A stretch of 15,836 bases of DNA from an uncultured Psychrobacillus sp. (GCA_934234185.1 CAKQHO010000076.1:1-15836), one strand, 5' to 3'; counted from the first letter of the stretch, positions 1 through 7,647 are shown. Made by a program: numbers and translations. Notes: generated by a model from the sequence alone, not told the origin.

Positions 1-5
1 TGTGT

Positions 6-770
6 TTACAGCCCAAATAATGTCAAGATCTCATCAGCCCAGATCTCCGCACCCTTATCATTCGGTGCGCTTTGCTCAATGTTCAAGTAATCCAAAATTT
101 CCTGGCTTTGGTCATCGGGCCATGCGTTCCAATGATCCACATATGTAATATCATGCTCCTCTGCATATCCCTTCAAACTTTCTACTTCACGCAGATAATA
201 GGTCGCCCCGTAAATCGGACTCGGCGAAGTGAGAATTGTGTACATGTATTCATTTTCCGCCTCTAGCTTCTCTAGAACCTCATCAATCATCTCTGGCGTT
301 GCCTTTACCGCAGAGGAGATGCCGTTGCTGTTGAGGAGCAATGGCTCATAAATGAACACATCCGGTTCGGCGTCCATATAGTCTTTCACCATATCATTCG
401 CTAAGAAATCAACTGAATTCCCTTTATATTCGAGATGCTGAACAGTGACTTTATCTCCATACGCTTCTTTTAATCGCTCACTTAATAAAGCAGCCGTTCC
501 TTCCTTGTCGGTTCCGAGTGAATCAGAGCCAGCAATCAGAATCTGAGCGCTGCCGTTTTCATTTTCCCAGGCAGCCAATTGCAAGGTTTCCTTTAATTCG
601 TGATCGGCTACTTTGCTAAAAGGATCATTCTTTTTAGCGGGTGCTTTCTCATTTGTAGTAGCAGCCGTGATTGTACTCACTTGTTCAATCTTATTCGACC
701 AATGCATTTGGCCGATAACCAATACTCCAATACAAAGCAGGCATAAGAGTAGAGTTCCAACATATTTCAT
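6..770 (-). CDS. Membrane-anchored SGNH/GDSL hydrolase-like protein
   Basis: The 254-residue protein begins with a lysine followed by a hydrophobic stretch (about residues 4-20) and then a polar Ala/Lys/Thr-rich linker. It is therefore probably tethered on the outer face of the membrane or secreted. The core begins near residue 77 with ILIAGSDSLG, a block-I motif of SGNH hydrolases with Ser84 as the likely nucleophile. Asn150-Gly151 could be block-III material. The C-terminal block, normally D-x-x-H-P-N, reads E-Q-S-A-P-N (232-237), so the usual dyad is absent. Asp212-His213 in YVDHWNAW might substitute. The family acts on acyl or acetyl esters, often of cell-wall or capsular polysaccharides; that is family knowledge, and the substrate here is unknown. 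The start is well supported: GGAGG lies at 780-784, nine bases upstream. The gene is transcribed away from the polysaccharide operon, and a shared regulator is plausible but not shown. Confidence 0.72.
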   Translation of the reverse strand: MKYVGTLLLCLLCIGVLVIGQMHWSNKIEQVSTITAATTNEKAPAKKNDPFSKVADHELKETLQLAAWENENGSAQILIAGSDSLGTDKEGTAALLSERLKEAYGDKVTVQHLEYKGNSVDFLANDMVKDYMDAEPDVFIYEPLLLNSNGISSAVKATPEMIDEVLEKLEAENEYMYTILTSPSPIYGATYYLREVESLKGYAEEHDITYVDHWNAWPDDQSQEILDYLNIEQSAPNDKGAEIWADEILTLFGL

Positions 771-878
771 TCTGTGCTTCCTCCAATAAGTAACTATCAG
801 AACATTTAGTATAGGACCATTATTTTTAACATAACATAAATAAATGTCGTAAAACAGGTGATTTTTTTGTCAATGTTG

Positions 879-884
879 TATAAT
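879..884 (+). promoter_or_regulatory. Candidate -10 box of the operon promoter
   Basis: A perfect TATAAT lies about 33 bases before the ATG at 917. The -35 region at the proper distance (around 856-861, AGGTGA) is a poor match to TTGACA. The nearby TTGTCA (868-873) is too close to serve. A good -10 with a weak -35 would suit an activator-dependent or otherwise regulated SigA promoter. That is inference only. Confidence 0.4.
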
Positions 885-916
885 GGAAAAATAAGAAAAA
901 ATTGTTGGAGGGGAAC

Positions 917-1672
917 ATGGAAGAAACGATCAGCTTAAAGGACCTGTTTGAAACCTTGAAGAAGCGAGCATTGCTCATTATTACGATTACGGTCCTAGCG
1001 GTGCTGGTAAGCGGAGTTACAAGTTATTTTCTTTTAACACCAATCTATCAGTCATCAACGCAGTTACTCGTAAATCAGTCAAAGGATGAAGCGGCTGTAT
1101 ATAATAACAATCAGGTCCAGACAAACTTGCAACTCATTGATACCTATAATGTCATCATGAAGAGCCCAGCCATCCTTGATAAGGTCATTGATGAATTACA
1201 GCTGGATATGTCCGTGTCTGCTTTAGAGAGCAAAATTACGGTTGCCAGCGAGCAGAACTCACAGGTCGTAAAGGTGTCTGTTACAGATGAAGATCCTGTG
1301 ATGGCAGCGAAGATTGCCAACACGGTTGCTAACACATTCCAAAAGGAAATCGTGAATATTATGAACGTCGATAATGTCAGCATTTTAGCCAAAGCGGAAG
1401 TATCGGATTCAGTGTCACCGATTAAACCCCAGCCGCTCATGAACATTGCGATTGCTTTAGTTATTGGATTAATGCTAGGAGTTGGCATCGCGTTTCTACT
1501 AGAGTATTTGGATAACACAATCAAGACAGAACAAGATATTGAGAGAATCTTAGATTTGCCAATCATTGGGGTAATAGGGGAGATTGAGGCTAGCCATCTC
1601 CAAACAGAGGAAAAGGCAAGCAGAGGTTCTAGAACAGGAAGAGGTGAGACATTTGGTACGCAAGAAATCTAA
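917..1672 (+). CDS. ywqC: Wzz/TkmA-type polysaccharide co-polymerase and BY-kinase modulator
   Basis: The 251-residue protein has the layout of Gram-positive chain-length regulators. There is a short cytosolic start, a transmembrane helix (about 18-39), an extracellular domain, a proline-containing SPIKPQP motif just before a second transmembrane helix (about 176-195), and a cytosolic tail. In Bacillus such proteins (TkmA/YwqC) bind and activate the cognate tyrosine kinase through the C-terminal tail and help set polymer length. The ATG at 917 is preferred over the TTG at 902 because GGAGG at 907-911 is correctly spaced only for the ATG. The gene is first in the operon and its last 20 bases overlap the kinase gene, which fits coupled translation. 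The basic, Gly/Ser/Arg-rich last 20 residues are encoded partly in that overlap. Symbol assigned by homology. Confidence 0.88.
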   Translation: MEETISLKDLFETLKKRALLIITITVLAVLVSGVTSYFLLTPIYQSSTQLLVNQSKDEAAVYNNNQVQTNLQLIDTYNVIMKSPAILDKVIDELQLDMSVSALESKITVASEQNSQVVKVSVTDEDPVMAAKIANTVANTFQKEIVNIMNVDNVSILAKAEVSDSVSPIKPQPLMNIAIALVIGLMLGVGIAFLLEYLDNTIKTEQDIERILDLPIIGVIGEIEASHLQTEEKASRGSRTGRGETFGTQEI

Positions 1673-2354
1673 AAAAGCAATCGGGATGAATAGCCAGCGT
1701 AAGCTTGTGACGTATTTCGACTCGAAATCACCGGTTTCGGAGCAATTCCGGACGCTGCGGACGAATATTCAGTTCACAGCTGTAGATGAAGAGCTGCAGA
1801 CGATCTTAATTACATCTTCCGGACCTTCAGAAGGGAAATCAACAACAGCAGCGAATACAGCGGTTGTATTTGCCCAGCAAGGAAAACGAACATTATTCAT
1901 TGATGCCGATTTGCGCAGACCATCTTCTCATTATGCGTTCGCCTTTATGAACACAGTAGGATTGACGAATGTATTGACCAAGCAAACAACACTTGAGAAA
2001 GCTGTCCAGGTGGTTGAACCTCTCGGACTGGATGTCTTAACGAGCGGTCCATTGCCGCCAAACCCGGCAGAGCTCTTAGCATCTAGAGCGATGAAGGAGC
2101 TAATAAACCAAGTAAAGCAGGAATATGATGTCATCATCATTGACAGCCCGCCTGTCACTGCAGTAACCGATGCCCAAGTGCTTGCGAGAGAGTGCCAAGG
2201 AGTCATCCTTGTTGTAAGCAGCGGCCGAACACAGGTGGAAGATGCTGTGAAAACGAAGGATTTATTAGAGCATACAGGGGCTAAAATCCTTGGTGTTGTA
2301 CTGAATAACAAAAAGATGAAGAATAGCAGCTATTATTATTACGGAAAAAAATAG
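1653..2354 (+). CDS. ywqD: Bacterial tyrosine kinase (BY-kinase, CpsD/CapB/PtkA type)
   Basis: This cytosolic autophosphorylating ATPase works with the preceding membrane modulator and phosphorylates polysaccharide enzymes. From the TTG at 1653 it has 233 residues, close to the usual length for separate Gram-positive kinases. Visible motifs are SEQFRTLRTN (29-38), Walker A GPSEGKST (57-64), Walker A' FIDADLRRP (82-90) and Walker B VIIIDSPP with Asp164. A C-terminal tyrosine cluster (Tyr227-230, followed by GKK) is the usual autophosphorylation tail. The TTG is chosen because AGGTGAG at 1642-1648 precedes it closely and the protein then starts VRKKSKK, as family members do; a start at 1584 would add an unrelated basic tail. 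It overlaps ywqC by 20 bases. A small hairpin (2366-2382) lies in the gap before the phosphatase gene. Symbol assigned by homology. Confidence 0.9.
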   Translation: MVRKKSKKAIGMNSQRKLVTYFDSKSPVSEQFRTLRTNIQFTAVDEELQTILITSSGPSEGKSTTAANTAVVFAQQGKRTLFIDADLRRPSSHYAFAFMNTVGLTNVLTKQTTLEKAVQVVEPLGLDVLTSGPLPPNPAELLASRAMKELINQVKQEYDVIIIDSPPVTAVTDAQVLARECQGVILVVSSGRTQVEDAVKTKDLLEHTGAKILGVVLNNKKMKNSSYYYYGKK

Positions 2355-2432
2355 ACATATTTCTAGTATTTTCATAAAATACAAAGTATTATAGAATTCG
2401 TGTGCGAAAACGAAATTAAGGGGGTGTTGTGT

Positions 2433-3197
2433 ATGATCGACATACACAGTCATATATTGCCCGGTCTTGATGACGGGGCGACAACAATGGAAGACTCATT
2501 AGAGATGGCCAAGCTTGCCGTCAGTGAAGGTATCAAGACGATCATCGCAACACCCCACCATAAAAATGGCAACTATGACAATGAAAAAAAGAATATCCTC
2601 CAGTCAATGGACCAGTTTAAAGAGCAGCTTACTATTAATCAAATTCCCTTAACTGTCCTCCCAGGACAGGAGGTACGAGTTTATGGCGAGCTATTAGAAG
2701 AATGGGAACAAGGCTCCATCCAGACCATCAATGATGCTCCATACATCTTAATCGAATTTCCGTCCAATCATATTCCGAGGTTTGCAAAGACCCTATTTTT
2801 TGAAATGTTAAACAAGGGGTTATACCCCATATTAGTACACCCCGAACGAAATGCAGCCATTATAGAGAATCCTAATCTGCTCTATGACTTTGTACAGATG
2901 GGTGTCGCTTCTCAGCTGACAAATGGAAGTATTACGGGTAAGTTCGGGAAGAAAATCAAGAAGATATCGGCTGATTTAATAGCCGCGAACTTAATTCACT
3001 TCATCGCTTCAGATGCCCATAATACCTTATCAAGGCAATTTTGGATGAATGAAGCGTTTGATGAGATTGAGAAGCAATTTGGGATGGATTACCTCTATTA
3101 TTTCAACGAAAATGCCCAATTGCTTATCGAGGGACAGCCAATTATGCGAGAGATGCCCCAAAAGGTCAGGCAGCGTAAGTTTCTAGGGCTCTTTTAA
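2433..3197 (+). CDS. ywqE: PHP-family protein-tyrosine phosphatase (CpsB/CapC/YwqE type)
   Basis: The 254-residue protein is a manganese-dependent phosphatase that removes phosphate from the BY-kinase and its substrates, closing the phosphorylation cycle that controls polymer output. All metal-binding PHP motifs are visible: DIHSH (His5, His7), LDDG (12-15), TPHH (His42, His43), GQE (Glu80), HPERN (His136) and SDAHN (Asp194, His196). The length equals that of the Bacillus YwqE family. I use the ATG at 2433 because AAGGGGGTG (2418-2426) sits six bases upstream and the protein then starts directly with the metal motif; an upstream GTG at 2400 lacks such a site. It ends the regulatory trio and is followed by a 354-base gap containing a structured RNA candidate. 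Symbol assigned by homology. Confidence 0.92.
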   Translation: MIDIHSHILPGLDDGATTMEDSLEMAKLAVSEGIKTIIATPHHKNGNYDNEKKNILQSMDQFKEQLTINQIPLTVLPGQEVRVYGELLEEWEQGSIQTINDAPYILIEFPSNHIPRFAKTLFFEMLNKGLYPILVHPERNAAIIENPNLLYDFVQMGVASQLTNGSITGKFGKKIKKISADLIAANLIHFIASDAHNTLSRQFWMNEAFDEIEKQFGMDYLYYFNENAQLLIEGQPIMREMPQKVRQRKFLGLF

Positions 3198-3209
3198 ATA
3201 CATTATTAC

Positions 3210-3330
3210 GTAAGGTGATACCGCCTGACCTTTATCAATGACGGTACTCGGCCATGCTGTGGGAAGATTAAACTTCCTTAGATGCATGTCGTCAAAGGGA
3301 TGGCGTGAGGAAGGGTTGGATGCCCTATTA
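3210..3330 (+). ncRNA. Structured RNA, candidate EAR/epsC-type antitermination element
   Basis: Nested and adjacent pairings are visible. AAGGT (3212-3216) pairs with ACCTT (3228-3232). TGACG (3239-3243) pairs with CGTCA (3290-3294), enclosing CATGC (3253-3257) with GCATG (3284-3288), which encloses GGAAG (3262-3266) with CTTCC (3273-3277) and a six-base ATTAAA loop. The first hairpin loop contains CGCC (3222-3225), complementary to GGCG at 3302-3305, so a pseudoknot is possible. Alternatively TACCG (3219-3223) could pair with CGGTA (3242-3246). The segment lies inside a Bacillales polysaccharide operon, upstream of an epsC-like gene, which is where the EAR (epsC) RNA is known in B. subtilis. 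I recognise it by position and fold, not by a verified consensus match. It could instead be another leader RNA. Confidence 0.55.
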
Positions 3331-3551
3331 TTTTTGTCATAATGAAACCGTTTGTAGGATAAAGTATTTATTGGAAATTTATCCGATAAATAACATACCC
3401 TTACATACTGATTATGAAACATTTGCTATGTAATTGTCTAATAACTTTAGGCATAATAGCGATTTTTGAATATATAGGCCTAGCCATTTACCACGAATTG
3501 TAAAAATGAATATGAGAAAAGAAATAGACTGAAATAGGACCGGAGGACGAG
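3331..3551 (+). other. Linker between the structured RNA and galU
   Basis: This 221-base AT-rich stretch has no coding sequence. An imperfect hairpin ATTTATTGG (3366-3374) with CCGATAAAT (3383-3391), loop AAATTTAT, is present but lacks a following T-run, so I do not call it a terminator. No convincing promoter was found. The galU ribosome binding site GGAGG (3542-3546) closes the region. Confidence 0.5.
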
Positions 3552-4433
3552 ATGAAAAAAGTACGTAAAGCGATTATTCCAGCTGCTGGACTTGGCACGA
3601 GATTTCTGCCGGCAACGAAAGCGATGCCAAAGGAAATGCTCCCAATTGTCGATAAACCGACCATCCAGTATATCGTGGAGGAAGCGATTGAATCAGGAAT
3701 TGAAGATATTATCATTGTCACGGGGAAAGGTAAGAGATCGATCGAGGACCATTTCGATCATGCGTATGAGCTGGAGAATAACTTGATGGAAAAGGGAAAG
3801 TTTGACCTTCTCGAGAAAGTACAAGCCCCATCTAAGGTTGATATTCATTATATTCGTCAAAAGGATCCGAAGGGATTGGGACATGCCATCTGGTGTGCGC
3901 GAAATTTTATTGGGGATGAACCGTTCGCTGTTTTACTTGGAGATGATATTGTTCAAGCTGAGACACCTTGTTTGCGGCAATTAATGGACGAATATGAACA
4001 AACCTATTCATCTGTCATCGGTGTGCAGCATGTGCCAGAGGGTGAAACGAATCGCTATGGCATAGTAGCGCCAATTGAGCAAAATGGACGCAGATATCAA
4101 GTCGTGGATTTTGTTGAAAAACCAGCACTAGGAACGGCACCATCCAATTTGGCGATTATGGGACGGTATGTACTTAGACCGGAGATCTTCCATTTTCTTG
4201 CTGAACAGAATATTGGTGCCGGCGGTGAAATACAGTTAACGGATGCCATTCAGAAGTTAAACGAAATCCAGTGCGTCTTTGCTTATGATTTCGAAGGGAA
4301 ACGCTATGATGTCGGCGAGAAGCTTGGGTTTATTCAAACAACGATTGAATTTGCTTTACAGGAATCAACGTTGAGAGAGGATCTCTATCATTTCATGGAA
4401 GAAAAATTACGAATGTCTACAACAAATAAATAA
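3552..4433 (+). CDS. galU: UTP-glucose-1-phosphate uridylyltransferase (GalU/GtaB)
   Basis: This cytosolic enzyme makes UDP-glucose from UTP and glucose-1-phosphate, supplying polysaccharide, teichoic-acid and glycolipid synthesis. The 293-residue length is standard. The nucleotide-binding signature PAAGLGTRFLPATKAMPKEM starts at residue 10. Further family motifs follow: KPTIQYIVEEA, the LLGDDI acid pair, VEKP, and RYDVGEKLGF near the C-terminus. GGAGG at 3542-3546 is five bases before the ATG. It is the first gene after the structured RNA and is followed within ten bases by an intrinsic terminator. So it would be the only sugar gene expressed by polymerases that stop there. Bacillaceae often carry a second copy elsewhere (gtaB), so this one may be capsule-dedicated. 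Confidence 0.95.
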   Translation: MKKVRKAIIPAAGLGTRFLPATKAMPKEMLPIVDKPTIQYIVEEAIESGIEDIIIVTGKGKRSIEDHFDHAYELENNLMEKGKFDLLEKVQAPSKVDIHYIRQKDPKGLGHAIWCARNFIGDEPFAVLLGDDIVQAETPCLRQLMDEYEQTYSSVIGVQHVPEGETNRYGIVAPIEQNGRRYQVVDFVEKPALGTAPSNLAIMGRYVLRPEIFHFLAEQNIGAGGEIQLTDAIQKLNEIQCVFAYDFEGKRYDVGEKLGFIQTTIEFALQESTLREDLYHFMEEKLRMSTTNK

Positions 4434-4441
4434 GAAAATGT

Positions 4442-4468
4442 AGACCTGGATAATGCCGGGTCTTTTTT
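4442..4468 (+). terminator. Intrinsic terminator between galU and the dehydratase gene
   Basis: AGACCTGG (4442-4449) pairs with CCGGGTCT (4456-4463), eight pairs including one G-U, with the six-base loop ATAATG. T residues run through 4463-4468. The ribosome binding site of the next gene starts immediately after (4469). It lies between two genes that should be co-transcribed, so it probably attenuates the operon or is overcome by antitermination. Confidence 0.75.
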
Positions 4469-4486
4469 GGGGAGGAGAAAAAACGC

Positions 4487-6313
4487 GTGTCATACCGAAA
4501 ACGGTTAACGACCCTGATTCTAATAGATTCTGCCATTGTTTTATCGGCTATTTACTTCAGTTATTTAATCCTCCATCCATATATGAGTATCTTTCAGATG
4601 GGGACCTTGTTCATAACGGCGATTGCCCTACTCTCTAGCTATCATCTCTATGCACTCATTTATAAGCTCTATAACAAGGTATGGGAATATGCGAGTGTTA
4701 GTGAATTAATCGCCATTGTCAAAGCGGTGACATTTACGATTGCAACAACTGCTATCATTCAATTGATCTTTTTCCAAGATGTTTATGTGAGAGCATTGGC
4801 TATTACAGCCATGATTCTCGTATTATTCATTGGAGGTTCTCGCTTCTCCTGGAGAATGGTAAGGAATCAAGTGTTGAAGAATCATCATGCGGATAAGAAG
4901 AAAACCTTAATCATCGGAGCTGGCGCCGCTGGTACGATACTTGTGAGGCATCTGCTTAATAAAGAGGATAGTGAATTAGTACCGGTCGCCTTCATTGATG
5001 ATGATTCGAATAAACAAAAGCTGCAAATCCACGGCATTGATGTCGTTGGGGGTACATCCCTAATTCCGATGGTTGTAGCCCAATATGAAATCGAAACGAT
5101 TATCATCGCGATCCCGTCTTTGCGAAAGGCAGAAGTAAAAAGAATTTATGAAGAATGCTCGAAGACAATGGCAAAAGTACAGATTATGCCGCGTATCGAG
5201 GAAATCATGTCCGGCGATGTACCTGTTACCCAGTTCAGGGATGTGGAAGTAGAGGATTTACTTGGACGTGAGCCAGTTAAGCTTAATATTGACAGTATCT
5301 CAGAATATGTAGAAGGAAAAACCATCTTGGTAACCGGTGCCGGCGGATCGATTGGCTCAGAGATTTGCCGACAAATCTGTCAATTCGTCCCTCAGCGATT
5401 GGTTCTCTTAGGACATGGAGAAAACAGCATTTATTTAATTGATATGGAATTAAGGAAGCAGTATGGAGAAAGCATTAACATTATCCCGGTTATTGCGGAT
5501 ATCCAGGATCGTGTGCGAATTTTCGAAGTGATGGAGCAGTATCGACCAGATGTCATTTATCATGCTGCGGCACATAAGCATGTCCCGTTGATGGAATATA
5601 ACCCAAGGGAAGCTGTAAAGAATAATATTTTCGGTACTCGAAATGTCGCGGAAGCAGCAGATACATTTGGTGTTGGCGCTTTTGTGTTGATTTCTACTGA
5701 TAAGGCCGTGAATCCGCCGAATGTGATGGGGGCAACAAAGCGGTTTGCTGAGATGATCATTCAGAACTTAGCAAAGGAAAGTAACACTAGGTTTGTGGCA
5801 GTACGATTTGGGAATGTGCTAGGAAGCCGCGGGAGTGTTATTCCATTGTTTAAGAAACAGATTCAAGCTGGTGGTCCGATAACTGTTACGCATCCGGATA
5901 TTACGAGATACTTCATGACGATTCCGGAGGCTTCACGGCTTGTGATACAGGCGGGGGCGTTGGCTCGCGGCGGTGAAGTGTTTGTTCTTGATATGGGGGA
6001 ACCGGTTAAGATTATTGATTTGGCGAAGAACCTTATTACCCTTTCGGGTTACTCGGTTGATGAGATTGGAATAGCATACTCTGGGTTGAGGCCTGGTGAG
6101 AAGATGTATGAAGAGCTTCTTAACGAGAATGAGGTTCAGAAGAATCATGTGTTTCCGAAGATTTTTATTGGGAAGGCTGTGCCGATGGAGAAGCGAGAGC
6201 TATATGGGGTGATTGAGGAGCTTCTTGATAAGGATCCGAGTAATATGAAGGATACGCTTGTGGGGATTGCGAATACGAAGTTTGGTGAGAAAAAGTCATT
6301 GGTGATTAATTAG
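4487..6313 (+). CDS. epsC: Membrane UDP-GlcNAc 4,6-dehydratase (EpsC/PglF/CapD family)
   Basis: The protein has 608 residues, near the length of B. subtilis EpsC. Four N-terminal hydrophobic segments (about 8-29, 37-59, 78-96, 103-117) anchor it. A first Rossmann-like domain starts with LIIGAGAAGT (141-150). The catalytic extended-SDR domain starts with VTGAGGSIG (282-290, NAD-binding). The active site STDK (403-406) and MGATK (Met414, Lys418) has Met in place of the usual SDR Tyr, a hallmark of this dehydratase family. It converts UDP-GlcNAc to the UDP-4-keto-6-deoxy sugar, the first step towards bacillosamine-type sugars. The start is a GTG; GGAGGAG (4471-4477) lies nine bases upstream, directly after the terminator T-run, so termination and translation signals abut. 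Symbol by homology. Retaining activity is likelier than inverting because the aminotransferase and acetyltransferase partners are present. Confidence 0.92.
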   Translation: MSYRKRLTTLILIDSAIVLSAIYFSYLILHPYMSIFQMGTLFITAIALLSSYHLYALIYKLYNKVWEYASVSELIAIVKAVTFTIATTAIIQLIFFQDVYVRALAITAMILVLFIGGSRFSWRMVRNQVLKNHHADKKKTLIIGAGAAGTILVRHLLNKEDSELVPVAFIDDDSNKQKLQIHGIDVVGGTSLIPMVVAQYEIETIIIAIPSLRKAEVKRIYEECSKTMAKVQIMPRIEEIMSGDVPVTQFRDVEVEDLLGREPVKLNIDSISEYVEGKTILVTGAGGSIGSEICRQICQFVPQRLVLLGHGENSIYLIDMELRKQYGESINIIPVIADIQDRVRIFEVMEQYRPDVIYHAAAHKHVPLMEYNPREAVKNNIFGTRNVAEAADTFGVGAFVLISTDKAVNPPNVMGATKRFAEMIIQNLAKESNTRFVAVRFGNVLGSRGSVIPLFKKQIQAGGPITVTHPDITRYFMTIPEASRLVIQAGALARGGEVFVLDMGEPVKIIDLAKNLITLSGYSVDEIGIAYSGLRPGEKMYEELLNENEVQKNHVFPKIFIGKAVPMEKRELYGVIEELLDKDPSNMKDTLVGIANTKFGEKKSLVIN

Positions 6314-6355
6314 ATTCCTCAGAATCAACAATTATTATATAAGCTTTGTTAAGAC

Positions 6356-6399
6356 AAAATCTGTTTAGTGATAACAGAAAGTTACTAAACAGATTTTCT
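6356..6399 (+). terminator. Long inverted repeat, terminator-like, after the dehydratase gene
   Basis: AAAATCTGTTTAGT (6356-6369) and ACTAAACAGATTTT (6384-6397) are perfect 14-base complements. The 14-base loop contains a small inner AAC/GTT stem. The right arm ends in TTTT followed by CT. The stem is AT-rich but long. It is the second terminator-like hairpin inside the operon. The remaining bases to 6516 hold no gene, only the AAGGA ribosome binding site (6502-6506) of the next gene. Confidence 0.6.
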
Positions 6400-6516
6400 A
6401 ATGTACTACTACAGATAAGAAGGTTAGTAGAAGAGTAGTTGAATGGATGAGAGAATAAAGAATTCCAATTAATTCCCAGTTTACTAAAGTATAAATAATG
6501 GAAGGAAGTCTGAATA

Positions 6517-7647
6517 ATGCAGTCGACAAAAGCGAAGGAAAGAATATTTCTCTCTTCACCTCATATGAGTGACGAAGGTTATGAAATGCAATATGTACAG
6601 GAAGCTTTCGATACAAATTGGATTGCCCCTCTTGGTGAGAATGTAAATGGATTTGAAAGAGAATTGGCTGAAAAGGTCGGTTCAAAAGCTGCTGCGGCCC
6701 TTTCTTCAGGTACAGCTGCCATTCACTTGGCTCTAAAAGCAGCCGGTGTAGGAGAGGCCGATATTGTTTTCTGTCCAACACTTACCTTCTCTGCAACAGC
6801 TAATCCAATTATCTATCAAAATGCGATTCCTGTTTTCATTGATAGTGATTATGAAACTTGGAATATGAGTCCTAAGGCATTAGAGGTTGCTTTTGAAAAG
6901 TATCCAGAGGTTAAGGCTGTACTCGTTGTTCATTTATATGGTTTATCTGCGGATATGGATAAGATTATGGAAATCTGTAAGAGGCATAACGTCGTCGTTA
7001 TAGAAGATGCTGCTGAATCTTTAGGCACCTATTATAAAGGTAAGCAGACTGGAACATTTGGCGATTATGGCATCTTCTCTTTTAATGGGAATAAAATTAT
7101 CACGACTTCAGGTGGTGGAATGCTGGTTTCTGATAATGAAGAACGAATTGCTAAAGCTAGGTTCTGGTCTACTCAATCTAGAGACCAAGCTAGGCATTAT
7201 CAACATAGCGAATTAGGATTTAATTATCGGATGAGTAATGTGGTTGCTGGGATAGGCAGAGGGCAGCTTAAAGTTTTAAATCAGAGAGTAGAGAAGAAAA
7301 GATATATTTATGAATTCTACAAAAGAGAGCTTGGTGGACTTGAAGGTGTTGAGTTCATGCCATGTAATGATTGGGATGAACCAAACTATTGGTTGAGTTC
7401 AATGACATTGACTGGCAGAGTGAGACCTATTGATATATTTGAAGCATTGGAAGCTGAGAATATCGAGTCAAGACCAGTTTGGAAGCCGATGCATATGCAG
7501 CCGTTCTTTGAGAAGTATGATTTTATAGGGTCTGATGTATCAGAAAGACTATTTGAGAATGGCGTATGTTTGCCGTCTGATACAAAGATGACGGATGAGG
7601 ATTTGAATAGAGTATGTACGATTATTAAGGGGTTGTGGGACAGGTAA
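6517..7647 (+). CDS. epsN: PLP-dependent UDP-4-keto-sugar aminotransferase (DegT/DnrJ/EryC1/StrS family)
   Basis: This cytosolic enzyme transfers an amino group from glutamate to the 4-keto sugar made by the preceding dehydratase (PglE/EpsN role). The 376 residues show the fold-type-I landmarks: SSGTAAIHLALKAAG (63-77, cofactor phosphate contact), VIEDAAES (161-168, Asp164 near the PLP nitrogen) and FSFNGNKIITTSGGG (187-201) with Lys193 as the Schiff-base lysine. FNYRMSNVVAGIGRGQL follows, with Gly/Ile in place of the commoner Ala/Leu. The ATG at 6517 follows AAGGA by ten bases. The gene ends in TAATG, overlapping the next start by one base, so translation is probably coupled. Family and neighbours support the function strongly; the exact stereochemistry cannot be read from sequence. 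Confidence 0.9.
   Translation: MQSTKAKERIFLSSPHMSDEGYEMQYVQEAFDTNWIAPLGENVNGFERELAEKVGSKAAAALSSGTAAIHLALKAAGVGEADIVFCPTLTFSATANPIIYQNAIPVFIDSDYETWNMSPKALEVAFEKYPEVKAVLVVHLYGLSADMDKIMEICKRHNVVVIEDAAESLGTYYKGKQTGTFGDYGIFSFNGNKIITTSGGGMLVSDNEERIAKARFWSTQSRDQARHYQHSELGFNYRMSNVVAGIGRGQLKVLNQRVEKKRYIYEFYKRELGGLEGVEFMPCNDWDEPNYWLSSMTLTGRVRPIDIFEALEAENIESRPVWKPMHMQPFFEKYDFIGSDVSERLFENGVCLPSDTKMTDEDLNRVCTIIKGLWDR

Noticed and set aside
868..873. TTGTCA as the -35 box of the operon promoter
   Set aside because: Only five bases separate it from TATAAT at 879, far below the 16-18 needed.
1144..1566. Long minus-strand open frame opposite the Wzz-type gene (and similar antisense frames opposite other genes)
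   Set aside because: Shadow of a well-supported gene on the plus strand; no ribosome binding site and no family resemblance.
2366..2382. Hairpin GTATTTT-CAT-AAAATAC between kinase and phosphatase genes, as a terminator
   Set aside because: Short, all A/T apart from one pair, and without a following T-run on either strand.
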